Assembly: GCA_013115135.1 (NCBI GenBank)
Contig: JABANP010000079.1
Location: forward strand, 98,416 to 162,415
Reading direction: 5' to 3'
DNA from: Perkinsus olseni
Taxonomy: Eukaryota > Perkinsozoa > Perkinsida > Perkinsidae
Length of the DNA: 64,000 nt
Shown: one piece after another, positions 55,719 to 64,000 of the stretch
How the letters are laid out: each line of letters opens with the position of its first letter
How positions within the stretch are numbered: position 1 is the first letter of the stretch
Notes under the pieces: model-generated
What the model was told of the DNA's origin: nothing
What the model saw: the letters and a program-made list of their open reading frames with translations, nothing else
Database searches by the model: none
Made by a program: the position numbers and the translations under genes

Positions 55719-58700
55719 CTATGCGCTCTCCCGTACTACCATCGCGGCACGATCCGTCCACTGTAGACCTTCTGTCTCATCCACCGTGCAAATAGTGTTG
55801 ATCGGATGCACAAATCGAGACACCCCACTCATCGCACTGAAGACGTCCACGTGTATCACACACTGCCCCTCGAGACCGTCCCCCTCCCCGATCAGCTCCA
55901 CCCAGAACTTCTTGTCGGAGTGAGAGGCATCTGAATCCAAGGCGACTCGGGAGCACAGAGGCGTTCCGCCGTCCTCACCACGCCCAGCGAGCTCAGCATT
56001 TTCCACCACGACGGGGAGAGCTGAAGATACGTTGAAACGACCCAGCAGAAGTGGATGGGCCGGATTGTCCCTCCCGGCGAGGATCTGATGGCAGGGAAGC
56101 GTCAATTTTGTGGCGCGCGACGTACGGGCTCACCGCGCCATCCGGTCGGCTCCGCATGACAACCTTGGATAGCTGCTGCATCGCGTATCCACTGGGGTAG
56201 TTGTATATCGAGGCCGCTGCTCGTGCTCCGAAGAGAACGACCTTAGGCGGGCAATGATATCAAAAACAAGACCATACCCGCCAACGGGCAGAGCTACAAC
56301 TTCTACTCACACAAACTTCCCGCAGCAGCAGGAGCAGCGGCACTGAGTTCAGAGATGGGCCCACGCCCTCAACAGTGTGAGCCCATTATCCCGACCCCTC
56401 TCACTGTAACAATTGCTATCCCAATCAATCCACTTCGTAACACACAGGTCCTAAGCACCCGGTTCCTCGCCATCAACGCCATAATCTTCGCCGCTTTCGA
56501 GTTGTACGCCTCGGGGCCATATCGCCTGGCCTGCGGCGAAAGATACTGCAGCAACCTGAGAAATAGTAGTCGCGCTCGCCCCGATGATCGATTAGCTTCT
56601 CTGTACCGATAGGCCCCACAAGCGGCTACTACTGCTAACGCCAGGAGGCTAGGGAAGATGAATCTGATCTCCTTGTGCGGTAGTAGGGACAGCACGCTGA
56701 CCGGGGCCACGTACCATACCATTATTAATGGTAAAAGGGGGAGCACCTGCAACAACAGGATGATAAGCCCTCCTCGAGTCGGGCCTGCGATAGGCGATAT
56801 AATGCTCAACTGGGTCCGAAGAAGGGATGAGGTCCCCATTCTGCACTCCACAACAGTGGGCACCTCAACTATGGGCCGAGCGATGCTCTACAGCGTCCCC
56901 GAATGCACGCTAAATCTATTCTAACTCCTGATAGCATCTAGGATAGAGCTGGGCAACCGTACTGGAGTCGAGGAAAGTACGGTACGAAGTAGGTTTCAAA
57001 CTGTCAACTTAGTACGGGTACGGAGAATTAGTACGTATTAAATATATTAAACAAGGCATACGTGTATTTATTACGCCGTACTTCAAGTACGGCGTACTAG
57101 TACGGTACTTGGGAACCGCTGCGACGGGTAGTACGTGTACGGAGCCGTACTCGTACCCGTACCGTACTCGACCGTACCCGTACTTCCACCCACTTCTAAT
57201 CTAGGATCATCGCGCTCTCTCAGAGAAATACTCTCGCAATGCTTTGAAACGACACTATCGCTACTGTGACCATCATCGTGATGGTGACACGGCAAGGGCG
57301 AAGAGCACCTACAGGCCATTTCGCTAAGCACCCTCTAGGTACCGCAGTGTCTCGACGAGCAGTCATGCCCGGTAAGCAACCGAGTTGCGGTATATAATGT
57401 GATACTCCCGGAAGGCTCCTCCAATGACACAATAGAATTTCCCTCCTGATACAGCAGCCCCCACTGCTGAGGCGACAGGCAATCATCTAGCTGATTCGTT
57501 ACTGAATTGCTATATGTTGTACAGCCCTCCAACGTCCGATGATGACAGGAGTGCCCGACACCCTATCGGGCTGGGCTCGGCTACTGAGTCTCGGGTTTGA
57601 AGATGTGACCATATCCCCACAGGGACTGTGTTCAGGACAGATTTGTGGATAGCCGAAAATGCATGACACGAGGCACTCCCCTAGATTATCGAGAATCGAC
57701 GCTTCGACGAAGAGAATCATAAAACCTCATCCCATCAGCTACGCATTTACCTGCTTATCCGAAGCCCCCACTGGAGGCCCCAAGGCAGCTAGTGGTAGAA
57801 GTAAAAGCAATGGTCCAAGGCCCTGAGCGAAGGCTGATGATTGCAGTCGGCGACAGACGTACCGATCACCCTACCCGTATAGTTGCGTTAGTCAAGTACC
57901 AATGCCAGGGCTGAGTACCCCAGAGGTAGGACTTATTCTCAACAGCATTGAACCAAAACACCCACCCCTCCGGCCACATAACCATCCCTGGTTGCCACAT
58001 CTGATCGAGGCTCGCTGCCATTCACCTCTACCAAGTCCCTCCTCACCAGAGTGTCCAGCGGTATCGACAGTACTACCCCGTAGACTGCTGCCTTGAGAGC
58101 GCTTAACTTCACTACCACCACAGACGTGATCAACTGCACGGACACTATGAGACAAAACCGAGTGCTCATCAACCTACCGTCCTCGCGCCGCCGCTGTGTT
58201 GTATCACTTCCCGCGCGATGACCTCGATACCCAGGGCTAGCGATATCGCTAGCAGGTCGCAGCGGAACACCAACGCTGTGAAGGTCTGTGACAGGGGTGT
58301 GCGGGAGGGAGGAAGAGAGAAAGGTGCGGTACCATGACTTGCATGGCTGTAAAAGTCTTCCCTTCAATGTACAATGCTAGGCTGTACGTACCTGCCTGAG
58401 GATGCTGCTGAGCGAACATCAACCACCGCATCAACGTACTCAGTATGAGCCCGAATGAATTTGGAAGTAGCCTGGTGTAGTAGAACGAGAGATGGAAGCA
58501 ACCCGTGACGCACAGTGTAATGACGACCTGAGAGAATCTCAACAGCAGCAAGGACCACCGGAGGCTAGTACTGGTAGGGCCGGCTTGCTTGACGCTGGGC
58601 ACGCATTCCTCAACCGTCGTAGTGCTGCTGCCGCTATCACCGCCATGGTCCCTCTCACCACGTACCTGCAGACGCGCCATCACTCCAGGGGTTAAGTGGT

Positions 58701-59129
58701 GTGCTACAGTGAGAGTATCCTGTTGTCCTGTAAGTGCCCCATTGTCAAGTCCATCAGCCTTACTGTAGGCCAGGATGATACTGCCAGGACCAGAGACCCT
58801 GATAGACAACTACTGAGCGGGAGAGAGGAGTAACCCTTCCACCACCTAGGAAGGTCCTTGGAACCACGCCTGGGAATTCTACATGATCGTAGGCCTGTAG
58901 GTCTGTACCGTGATAAAGGAAATCATGGACGGCCTAGAGTCAGGAGAAGTATGGTATTACCCTGAGCCGTAACCCTCCCTACCTGCATATTGAAGCTCTC
59001 CTCCACCTTCGTGTAAGGGGCGAGTAGTACCAACCCTACCAATACTACTGTCGTGTAGATGTCTATGATACGATCCATTGCAGTGGACATAGAAAAACTC
59101 AACTCACGGCTCAGTCTTACACTCATCAT
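55719..59129 (-). CDS. ALG12: ALG12 alpha-1,6-mannosyltransferase (GT22)
   Basis: ER enzyme adding the eighth mannose to the lipid-linked N-glycan precursor, from dolichyl-P-mannose. ATG 59129 (or 59126) leads to [15 protein letters not shown], the GT22 N-terminal motif, then [74 protein letters not shown] with HWY (ALG12 hallmark), [16 protein letters not shown] (GT22 HKExRF), [32 protein letters not shown], and TAG at 55719. Many membrane segments. All introns are about 50 nt except one of about 0.9 kb near 57740-56865, which holds a MITE. Intron 56085-56133 belongs to the gcgcgcca family. Signatures favour ALG12 over ALG9 or PIG-B. Confidence 0.9.
56085..56133 (-). repeat. Intron of the gcgcgcca..aaatt family (copy 2)
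   Basis: 49-nt ALG12 intron with acgtcgcgcgccacaaaatt; compare 50665-50719. Confidence 0.65.
56944..57198. mobile_element. Non-autonomous hAT-type MITE
   Basis: 255 bp bounded by identical 8-bp direct repeats atctagga (56936-56943 and 57199-57206). The ends are inverted: tagagctgggcaaccgtac on the left and, reverse-complemented, tagaagtgggtggaagtac on the right. 8-bp duplications and TAG..TGGG ends are hAT features. The interior is full of gtacgg/ccgtac words and has an 11-bp perfect hairpin (acgccgtactt / aagtacggcgt, about 57070-57092). No ORF. It lies in the large ALG12 intron. Confidence 0.8.
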
Positions 59130-59435
59130 TCGCTGTTTGGGGCGCGCGCGTAATTTTTATGGCGCGTGAGGTCAGGTAATTCGTGATCAATCGATGTTGT
59201 CTATCGGTTTCTGTGGGTCATTAGGCGATGGGAAAGTGAACGGGTGGAGGGCATACAGTGCCTCTGTTAGGAAGGTCGAGCAAAAGAACTGGAATAGGAT
59301 GGTTAAAGATGGGGTGTTAAATTAACACTGTTAAGGCTGTGAAGAGAGTGGCCGGCCAAGATGAACCATTTCTGTATCTTGCACGCATGACCTTAAGATA
59401 CCCCATCTGTCGTAGATTTAATCAACCCATTTGTA
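59130..59435. promoter_or_regulatory. Divergent promoter region, ALG12 / DUF4833
   Basis: 306 bp between opposed starts with ggggcgcgcgcgtaattttt and atggcgcgtgaggtcag near 59142-59176. In reverse complement this resembles the gcgcgcca..aaatt introns. Promoter role inferred from position. Confidence 0.4.
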
Positions 59436-60246
59436 ATGGTATCTCCACAAGTGAGAAGTCTCGGCGACTATGACCCGAGCAACCCCGTCGGGCCGTTCAA
59501 CCACATCCCCGCAGCGGACCAGAGGGGCTCCCCACTGCTGCTAGAAAAAAACAGGTAGGGGGGCAACAGTGGAAAAATAGCAACAGGTGTTGAATGGTAG
59601 GCGGCCATTTTTCAACGACCCATCCACGCTCATCATCATTACTCGTAATAAGAATGATAACACGGTGGCCTACAGAGTAAAATACGATGATAACGGCAAG
59701 CGTGACCAGGTGCTAAGGGGAGGAGGGAGGGTGACGTCACGCGCCTCGAAATTAAAGTGTGTTTCAGCACGAACCCGTCCATGGTTTTTGGGTGAGATTC
59801 AGCGACCATCCCGAAGTATCCGATCCTGAGAAGCTCCATAAAGAGCTTGGATTTTTTTCGAGAGTAAATTAGCGTACGGCTGCTATTCAAAAGGATGGAC
59901 AGGGCCGATGAAGCCCTGCGCAGCACCGGAGAGAATCACCTTGGCACAGATGATGAGTAATAAAGGTGTCAGAATACTCTTTTCCGAAGGCAGTCTCTTC
60001 AGCACTTTCCTGCTCACCCTACATGCGGTGAAGTCCCTACCCTTGACTGTGATTAAGGGAACGGATGGTAGGTATCGAGCGACGGCCTTCAAGCATGGCA
60101 AGCAACTGGCTATCTATCGTATATATGTCTATGCTCAAGAACATAAGTGGAACCCTATCCCTACTGTTAAGTATGTTAACATACACGGCATCGACCCCGA
60201 TACTGGTGAGGAGGTCATAGAGCAGATGGACCCCTCTATGATATGA
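59436..60246 (+). CDS. DUF4833 protein, one-base frameshift in a T run
   Basis: Exons 59436-59554, 59601-59730 and 59768-60246 match DUF4833 layout: STLIIITRNKNDNTVAYRVK, the EPVHGFW motif, KLAYGCYSKGW, TVIKGTDGRYRATAFKHGKQ with LAIYRIYVYAQEH, and VKYVNIHGIDPDTGEEVIEQ. The three exons sum to 728 nt. The frame breaks at a run of seven T (59852-59858), between LHKELGFF and ESKLAYG. The total length is one base short of a multiple of three, and motif positions agree with loss of one base there. Either a sequencing slip or a real lesion. No signal peptide is obvious. The function of the domain is unknown. Confidence 0.7.
59731..59767 (+). repeat. Intron of the gcgcgcca..aaatt family (copy 3, short)
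   Basis: 37-nt intron with gtgacgtcacgcgcctcgaa followed by attaaag and acceptor gtttcag. Confidence 0.55.
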
Positions 60247-60540
60247 TCCAATACTATTACCTCTTAAACTGTATCATGTCAAAATGCGCAGCCGAAAGAT
60301 TCTCTTCATCCAGCACCACTGCCCTAGGTTGGAGTCCGATGGCATCATCGTCATTCTTACACCCTCCAATGTGTTGTTTTACCGGTGACCACGGTGACGT
60401 CACGTCGGCATTCCTGAGGACCCTATGCTCCTGCTACCACAACAACCAGTTAAGCATCAGCGTTTTTGTGTATGTTTGCCTTCCCCCCTCCTGTTGCGTT
60501 TCACGCGAGGTGTGGTATGAGTAGCGCTCAGTCATTCTAA
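60247..60540. other. Intergenic
   Basis: About 290 bp between two plus-strand genes. A weakly coding open frame runs through it without motif; probably 3' UTR and promoter. Confidence 0.4.
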
Positions 60541-61108
60541 ATGTTACGGTACGTCAGACCGGAGAGTATCCGCCTTCTAGCGAGACCAGGGTGGAGAATC
60601 TTTGGCGTTCCCGCACTGCGAAGATTTTCTGCTTCTACAGAGAGCCAGACTGCATCAATGAACGTCTCGAAGGCCCAACAGCAAGCTGAGGAATCTCAGA
60701 TGGAGGTAGTAACGATAATGGGAAAGGGCACCGAGCGTGGACATCAGGTTTTGTTTCCCGTGGACTCGGAGTATAGGGCTGTGGCACGGCAGGAGGCTGC
60801 CAAAGGTTCGAGGCAAGATTGAACGGAAGTCGGGGATTCACGTTGGCCAGTTACTAAGGAAGATCCGATCTCCTCGAGTGACTCGAGTACGGATGATGAT
60901 AGTGATATTGACGAGGCCGAGCAGGCGTCCTATTACAAGAGCGATGAGGGAGCTCCACTATGGGGGGCATTGGAAGGTGAATGTGGATTCAAGTAGTGGG
61001 GTCAGGTGGGCTGTTGATGCAGTGTCGGCAATCTTGTCCAGGTATGAAGGGCCAGAGCCGACGAGACATGGCGATTGGCAGTACAAGGGACGATGCACTG
61101 ATTTCTGA
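60541..61108 (+). CDS. SDHAF4: Succinate dehydrogenase assembly factor 4
   Basis: Mitochondrial chaperone that binds flavinated SDHA and helps complex II assembly. Exons 60541-60805, 60863-60992 and 61042-61108 total 462 nt, a 153-residue protein. The leader (MLRYVRPESIRLLARPGWRI, FGVPALRRFSAS) is a good mitochondrial presequence. The last exon carries the diagnostic C-terminus YEGPEPTRHGDWQYKGRCTD ending in F. The middle is acidic (SSTDDDSDIDEAEQASYY) and longer than in animals. Introns are 57 and 49 nt. The first acceptor was chosen because it keeps frame. Confidence 0.85.
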
Positions 61109-61298
61109 GAGTCATGATTTTTTTCATGCTGGGAGGGTTCGAGTTTTTTTTGCCATGAGATTGGAGGCTGGCCGCTCCTTCGTGTGATCTGGTCCATGCT
61201 CAAGAAGCGATCGAGCGTGATAGTCGCATGCGACAGGGGCCTAATGATTCGGTTTATGATCACTCAACGCAAACGACTATTATAGGAGAATCGGGATT

Positions 61299-61446
61299 AA
61301 CGATGATGTGATGATAACATTCCTACTTATCAACGATGATGTGATAATGACATTCCTACTTATCAACGATGATGTGATAATAACATTCCTACTTATCAAC
61401 GATGATGTGATAATGACATTCCTACTTATCAACGATGATGATGTGA
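61299..61446. repeat. 33-bp minisatellite
   Basis: Units start at 61299, 61332, 61365, 61398 and 61431 (last one partial): aacgatgatgtgataatgac followed by attcctacttatc. Changes are few (gata/ataa). The length is a multiple of three and the minus strand stays open, giving an 11-residue repeat, but no gene is evident around it. Confidence 0.95.
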
Positions 61447-61767
61447 TACTTTCTATGGCATAACGGGAAACTCTGTTCAATGGTGAATGATCACTTCTCT
61501 CCTGTGGCGGGGAGGATCCACGAGTCCGACGCTGGCCCAACGCTGTGCTCTAAAAGAAATATCAGGGACCCTAGTCACTAGGGCCTAGTGGACTCACTAA
61601 GCTCATATCATCCTACCGGCATCAGAACATTCGTGCACTGAGGGCTCTTGGTGATCTCCTTCCAAAGAGGGCGGAGCAAAGGCAGGCACGGAATCGGTAG
61701 AGGCGCCTGATGAGGTGACAAGGTAAGCATCGCAGGATTCAGTAACTAGCACATAGGGGTAGCAGTT
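61447..61767. other. Intergenic
   Basis: About 320 bp downstream of the tandem PB1-like gene. Contains an inverted cactagggcctagtg near 61577. Otherwise nothing recognised. Confidence 0.4.
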
Positions 61768-62499
61768 TCATACGTAGCTTCCCATGTTCCCTACCCTCCT
61801 ACTCTCGTGGTGAGTGCTCTCGAGCCTGACTTCCAGCTTGAGGATGAGTACGGTATGACCATCCGATCTCACCGTCTCCTCAGCAAAGCAATCGAATAGA
61901 CCACTCATGCTCGACTTCTCGGTCACCTCCCAAGAACGGCCGGCTTTGTCCTTGCAGAGGAAGAACTGCACAGTATTGGCGGCAAGTTCTGGCCACACCC
62001 TCGCTACGTCTTCCCGCATAGTATCAAGAGAGAAGTCGATCGCCTGATGCCACGTACTCACGAAACATCGGACATCAAAGGTTAGTTGGTAGCGGTACCG
62101 TGGCGGCCTTGGAACTACTTGAGGAGCTCTCACCTGTACACCCCCGTCGCCTTGCTGCTCCTCCAATCCGCTCGTCCCAGGATGGCTGGGATTTGAACCC
62201 GCCGGCCCAGGAACGACAGTTAGGTCAAGTAAGATAGGAGAAACTCCACCAGGGCGCCTCACCTCACGACCAGCCATAGCAAACAGCGAACGCAAACCCG
62301 TGATGAAGATGTTACACGATCTCCCCTTTTCGTCGTAGTACACGACAGAGAAATCGGTACCGTCAAGTTCGGGCCAAACAGTCTTCACATGTTCCAACAC
62401 GTCCGTATAGCGGGGTAAGCAGTCCTTCGTTTCACAAAAACGCACGGTGAACTCTGAACCATAGCCCACTCGGTAGCCATAGAAGGTACGTGAAGTCAT
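61768..62499 (-). CDS. Protein with two tandem PB1-like domains
   Basis: ATG 62499 (MTSRTFYGYRVGYGSEFTVR) to the stop at 61768, one open frame of 243 codons. Two halves align with each other. The first has FTVRFCETKDC, DVLEHVKTVWPELDG, FSVVYYDEKGRSCNIFI and ILLDLTVV. The second has LTFDVRCFVSTWHQAIDFSL, REDVARVWPELAA, QFFLCKDKAGRSWEV and VLILKLEV. Beta-strand, beta-strand, helix with VWPEL, D-x-(K/A)GRS loop and last strand resemble PB1/ubiquitin-like folds, which pair proteins together. The Gly/Pro linker between them contains a B-box-like sequence (62176-62215), so it might include an unspliced or exonised intron. The family is inferred from pattern only. Confidence 0.5.
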   Translation of the reverse strand: MTSRTFYGYRVGYGSEFTVRFCETKDCLPRYTDVLEHVKTVWPELDGTDFSVVYYDEKGRSCNIFITGLRSLFAMAGREVRRPGGVSPILLDLTVVPGPAGSNPSHPGTSGLEEQQGDGGVQVRAPQVVPRPPRYRYQLTFDVRCFVSTWHQAIDFSLDTMREDVARVWPELAANTVQFFLCKDKAGRSWEVTEKSSMSGLFDCFAEETVRSDGHTVLILKLEVRLESTHHESRRVGNMGSYV

Positions 62500-62900
62500 G
62501 ATATACCACAATTAAGAAACTGAGATTCATTCCTAGTCCGCCTCTATTATGCTGATAATCCCCCTTCGAGAACGCACTGCAGAGCACCATCTTGATTTGA
62601 CGCAGTTACCATTCTCTCCAACAGACAAGTCAATGAAATGAACTACATCGGATATGAGCTAGCGCGCGTCACTCTCACGAGTTCACAACTCCGCCTCACT
62701 CTGGAACACTACATTACGTCAACGTTCGCCCATCCCACGCGACTCCGCGATGTTTCGGACCTCACCGAAGTGGGTCGAAGCCCATGCACTAGGAGCTCTA
62801 GGAGCACCAAGCGTGTTATCGAGCTTCTAAGAACGCAGGCGTGGTAACAAAACAGTTGTTTCGCGCATGACAGAAACGATGCCAATTAGATAAAGCCTAG
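62500..62900. other. Intergenic
   Basis: About 400 bp between the 3' end of the alpha-galactosidase gene and the PB1-like start (both minus strand). A 69-codon plus-strand frame here has no motif. Nothing else seen. Confidence 0.45.
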
Positions 62901-64000
62901 TCACATCAAGATGACTTCCTCCGGTTTCGAGAGGTGCAGATGGACAGGGTTATTCATGGCCTTCCGGATGACGATGAAGTGAACAGAAGATGTCTCCACT
63001 TCAACGGAGTACTCTCTCTCGAACAGCCCAACATCTCGGCCCCCGAGTATATCTCGCACGCTGAACCTAAGAGGAACATTGGAAGTGCGAAATTTCGTTG
63101 GCCGTGGCGTCGGCTGGAGACCATGCCATCGATTGCTGGGCAATGCCCGGAGAGCATTGCTCGGTTGGATGCCCCCCCCCCTTCCCCTGCCCTACCGAAC
63201 AGACCCACTCAAGTTGAGTGACTCAACAGCTACTAATGACACACGTTTGCTCTTCGACCCCCGCGTCAGCAGCATGGTGTTGAAGAGGAGATGATTAAGA
63301 GCTGATGGCCATGCTTACCGGGTGGATCGATCATCCCATCCAGGTATATGTTGAGCTGGACGTAGCACCACCGCTTTTAGGCCGAAAATAGCATTCGAAT
63401 TCTGCAGCAGAACCGCCCAGGTATCCCCCGAAGTGACGTTGCTGGTGAGTTCTCTGATCCATATCCTAATTCCATTCTCTGACCATGCTACGTGGGCCTG
63501 AAGCCAACAGCAGAGGTAAAGCCAACACTGGCGATGGCTGCATGATTCGGCCGCATAAGTTGCCGGAATAATGAAGGGCGAGAATCTCATCTTCCCCACC
63601 TGGTTCCCGAGAGGATCTTGATTGACCGCGATGACCTCCTCATCTCTGAGTGATCTCTCGCCCAGGGGCATCGCTCGAGGTCCGCTGTCACGCATCTACA
63701 GCGCTAAAGATACCAATACTGCTTGAGGGCATCAGATTACAGCCACAACAACGCTGCTACGACGCCTATCTTCACAGAGGGGCGGCTAGGATGGCCCACA
63801 GGGAGAACTGCAGACTGCCAGCTCGGACAGGCTCAGACCGTTGCTGCCGACCAGGATCCTGAGAGGAGGGCGAGGCTAATGAGCGGAGGGTACTGGTAGG
63901 AACAGCAGGCGATGCAGTGAGGGTCCGGCAACTCACATATCGGGGTCATTCCAGTGGCCTGGACCAGCTCTCGTGACCTGAGATGCGATACACAGGGAAT
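62901..64000 (-). CDS. GH27 alpha-galactosidase (5' part outside window)
   Basis: C-terminal half of a family-27 alpha-galactosidase, which removes terminal alpha-galactose. Seen in order: TRAGPGHWNDPDM (end of the catalytic barrel), ILVGSNGLSLSE, QFSLWAILAAPL, DEEVIAVNQDPLGNQ (strong family motif), and the beta-sandwich end FSVRDILGGRDVGLFEREYS with VEVETSSVHFIVI; TGA at 62901. Between LSLSE and QFSLW (63805-63830) the frame shifts by one base with no usable intron, so a sequencing slip or a lesion is possible. A run of about ten C (63172-63182) lies in or beside an exon. The nucleophile Asp and signal peptide lie outside the window. The C-terminus is about 20 residues longer than usual. Confidence 0.8.

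Noticed and set aside
61299..61446. CRISPR-like array
   Set aside because: The 33-bp units are contiguous with no unique spacers, and this is a eukaryotic genome.
61280..61540. Minus-strand ORF over the minisatellite encoding an 11-residue repeat
   Set aside because: Openness follows from the 33-bp period. No start context, exon partner or homology.

Overview
The window is nuclear DNA of a protist. GC content is moderate and genes are packed on both strands. Almost every gene is cut by very short GT..AG introns, mostly 37-60 nt, some apparently 25-38 nt. The best guess is an alveolate of the Perkinsus lineage. This is inference, resting on three things: the intron style, the kind of genes present, and one 16-base exact match (19455-19470) to the 3' part of the 22-nt spliced leader of dinoflagellates and Perkinsus as I remember it. 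No rRNA, complete tRNA gene or CRISPR array was seen.

Left arm (1-18.4 kb): a mitochondrial-type MutS (MSH1 class, cut by the window start), an unknown Ser/Arg-rich protein, transaldolase and a PP2C phosphatase sharing a 144-bp divergent promoter, a tandem ubiquitin-like protein, a small secreted protein, and a long EF-hand/WD40 protein. Middle (18.4-36.4 kb): a repeat-rich accessory block. It holds a family of small secreted proteins, mostly on the minus strand, built from one ~95-residue domain encoded by three exons and present in one or two copies per gene. Whole segments have been duplicated (19.8-21.8 kb with 30.4-32.6 kb; 23.7-24.1 with 33.3-33.7; 25.6-27.3 with 33.75-35.56; 28.3-28.9 with 35.56-36.1). 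Some copies are decayed, and at least three insertions can be read by comparing copies, one carrying a gag-like zinc-knuckle ORF.

Right arm (37-64 kb): housekeeping genes again. These are DNA polymerase delta subunit 4, AP-2 alpha-adaptin, a dehydrogenase/RING fusion, a TMEM43-like membrane protein, a D-2-hydroxyacid (glycerate-type) dehydrogenase, a membrane-anchored astacin-like protein without its catalytic Glu, an unknown membrane protein, the ALG12 mannosyltransferase with a hAT-type MITE in its large intron, a DUF4833 protein, the succinate dehydrogenase assembly factor SDHAF4, a tandem PB1-like protein and an alpha-galactosidase cut by the window end.

The most unusual signal lies in the introns. 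Three sequence families recur in introns of unrelated genes: one with a cgcttcgctccgct core, one resembling the variable-loop plus T-arm (B-box) part of a tRNA, and one with a gcgcgcca..aaatt core. They look like introner elements, some possibly tRNA-derived. I found no multi-gene operon-like system; genes are independent units. Exon boundaries were worked out by hand and should be read as models.
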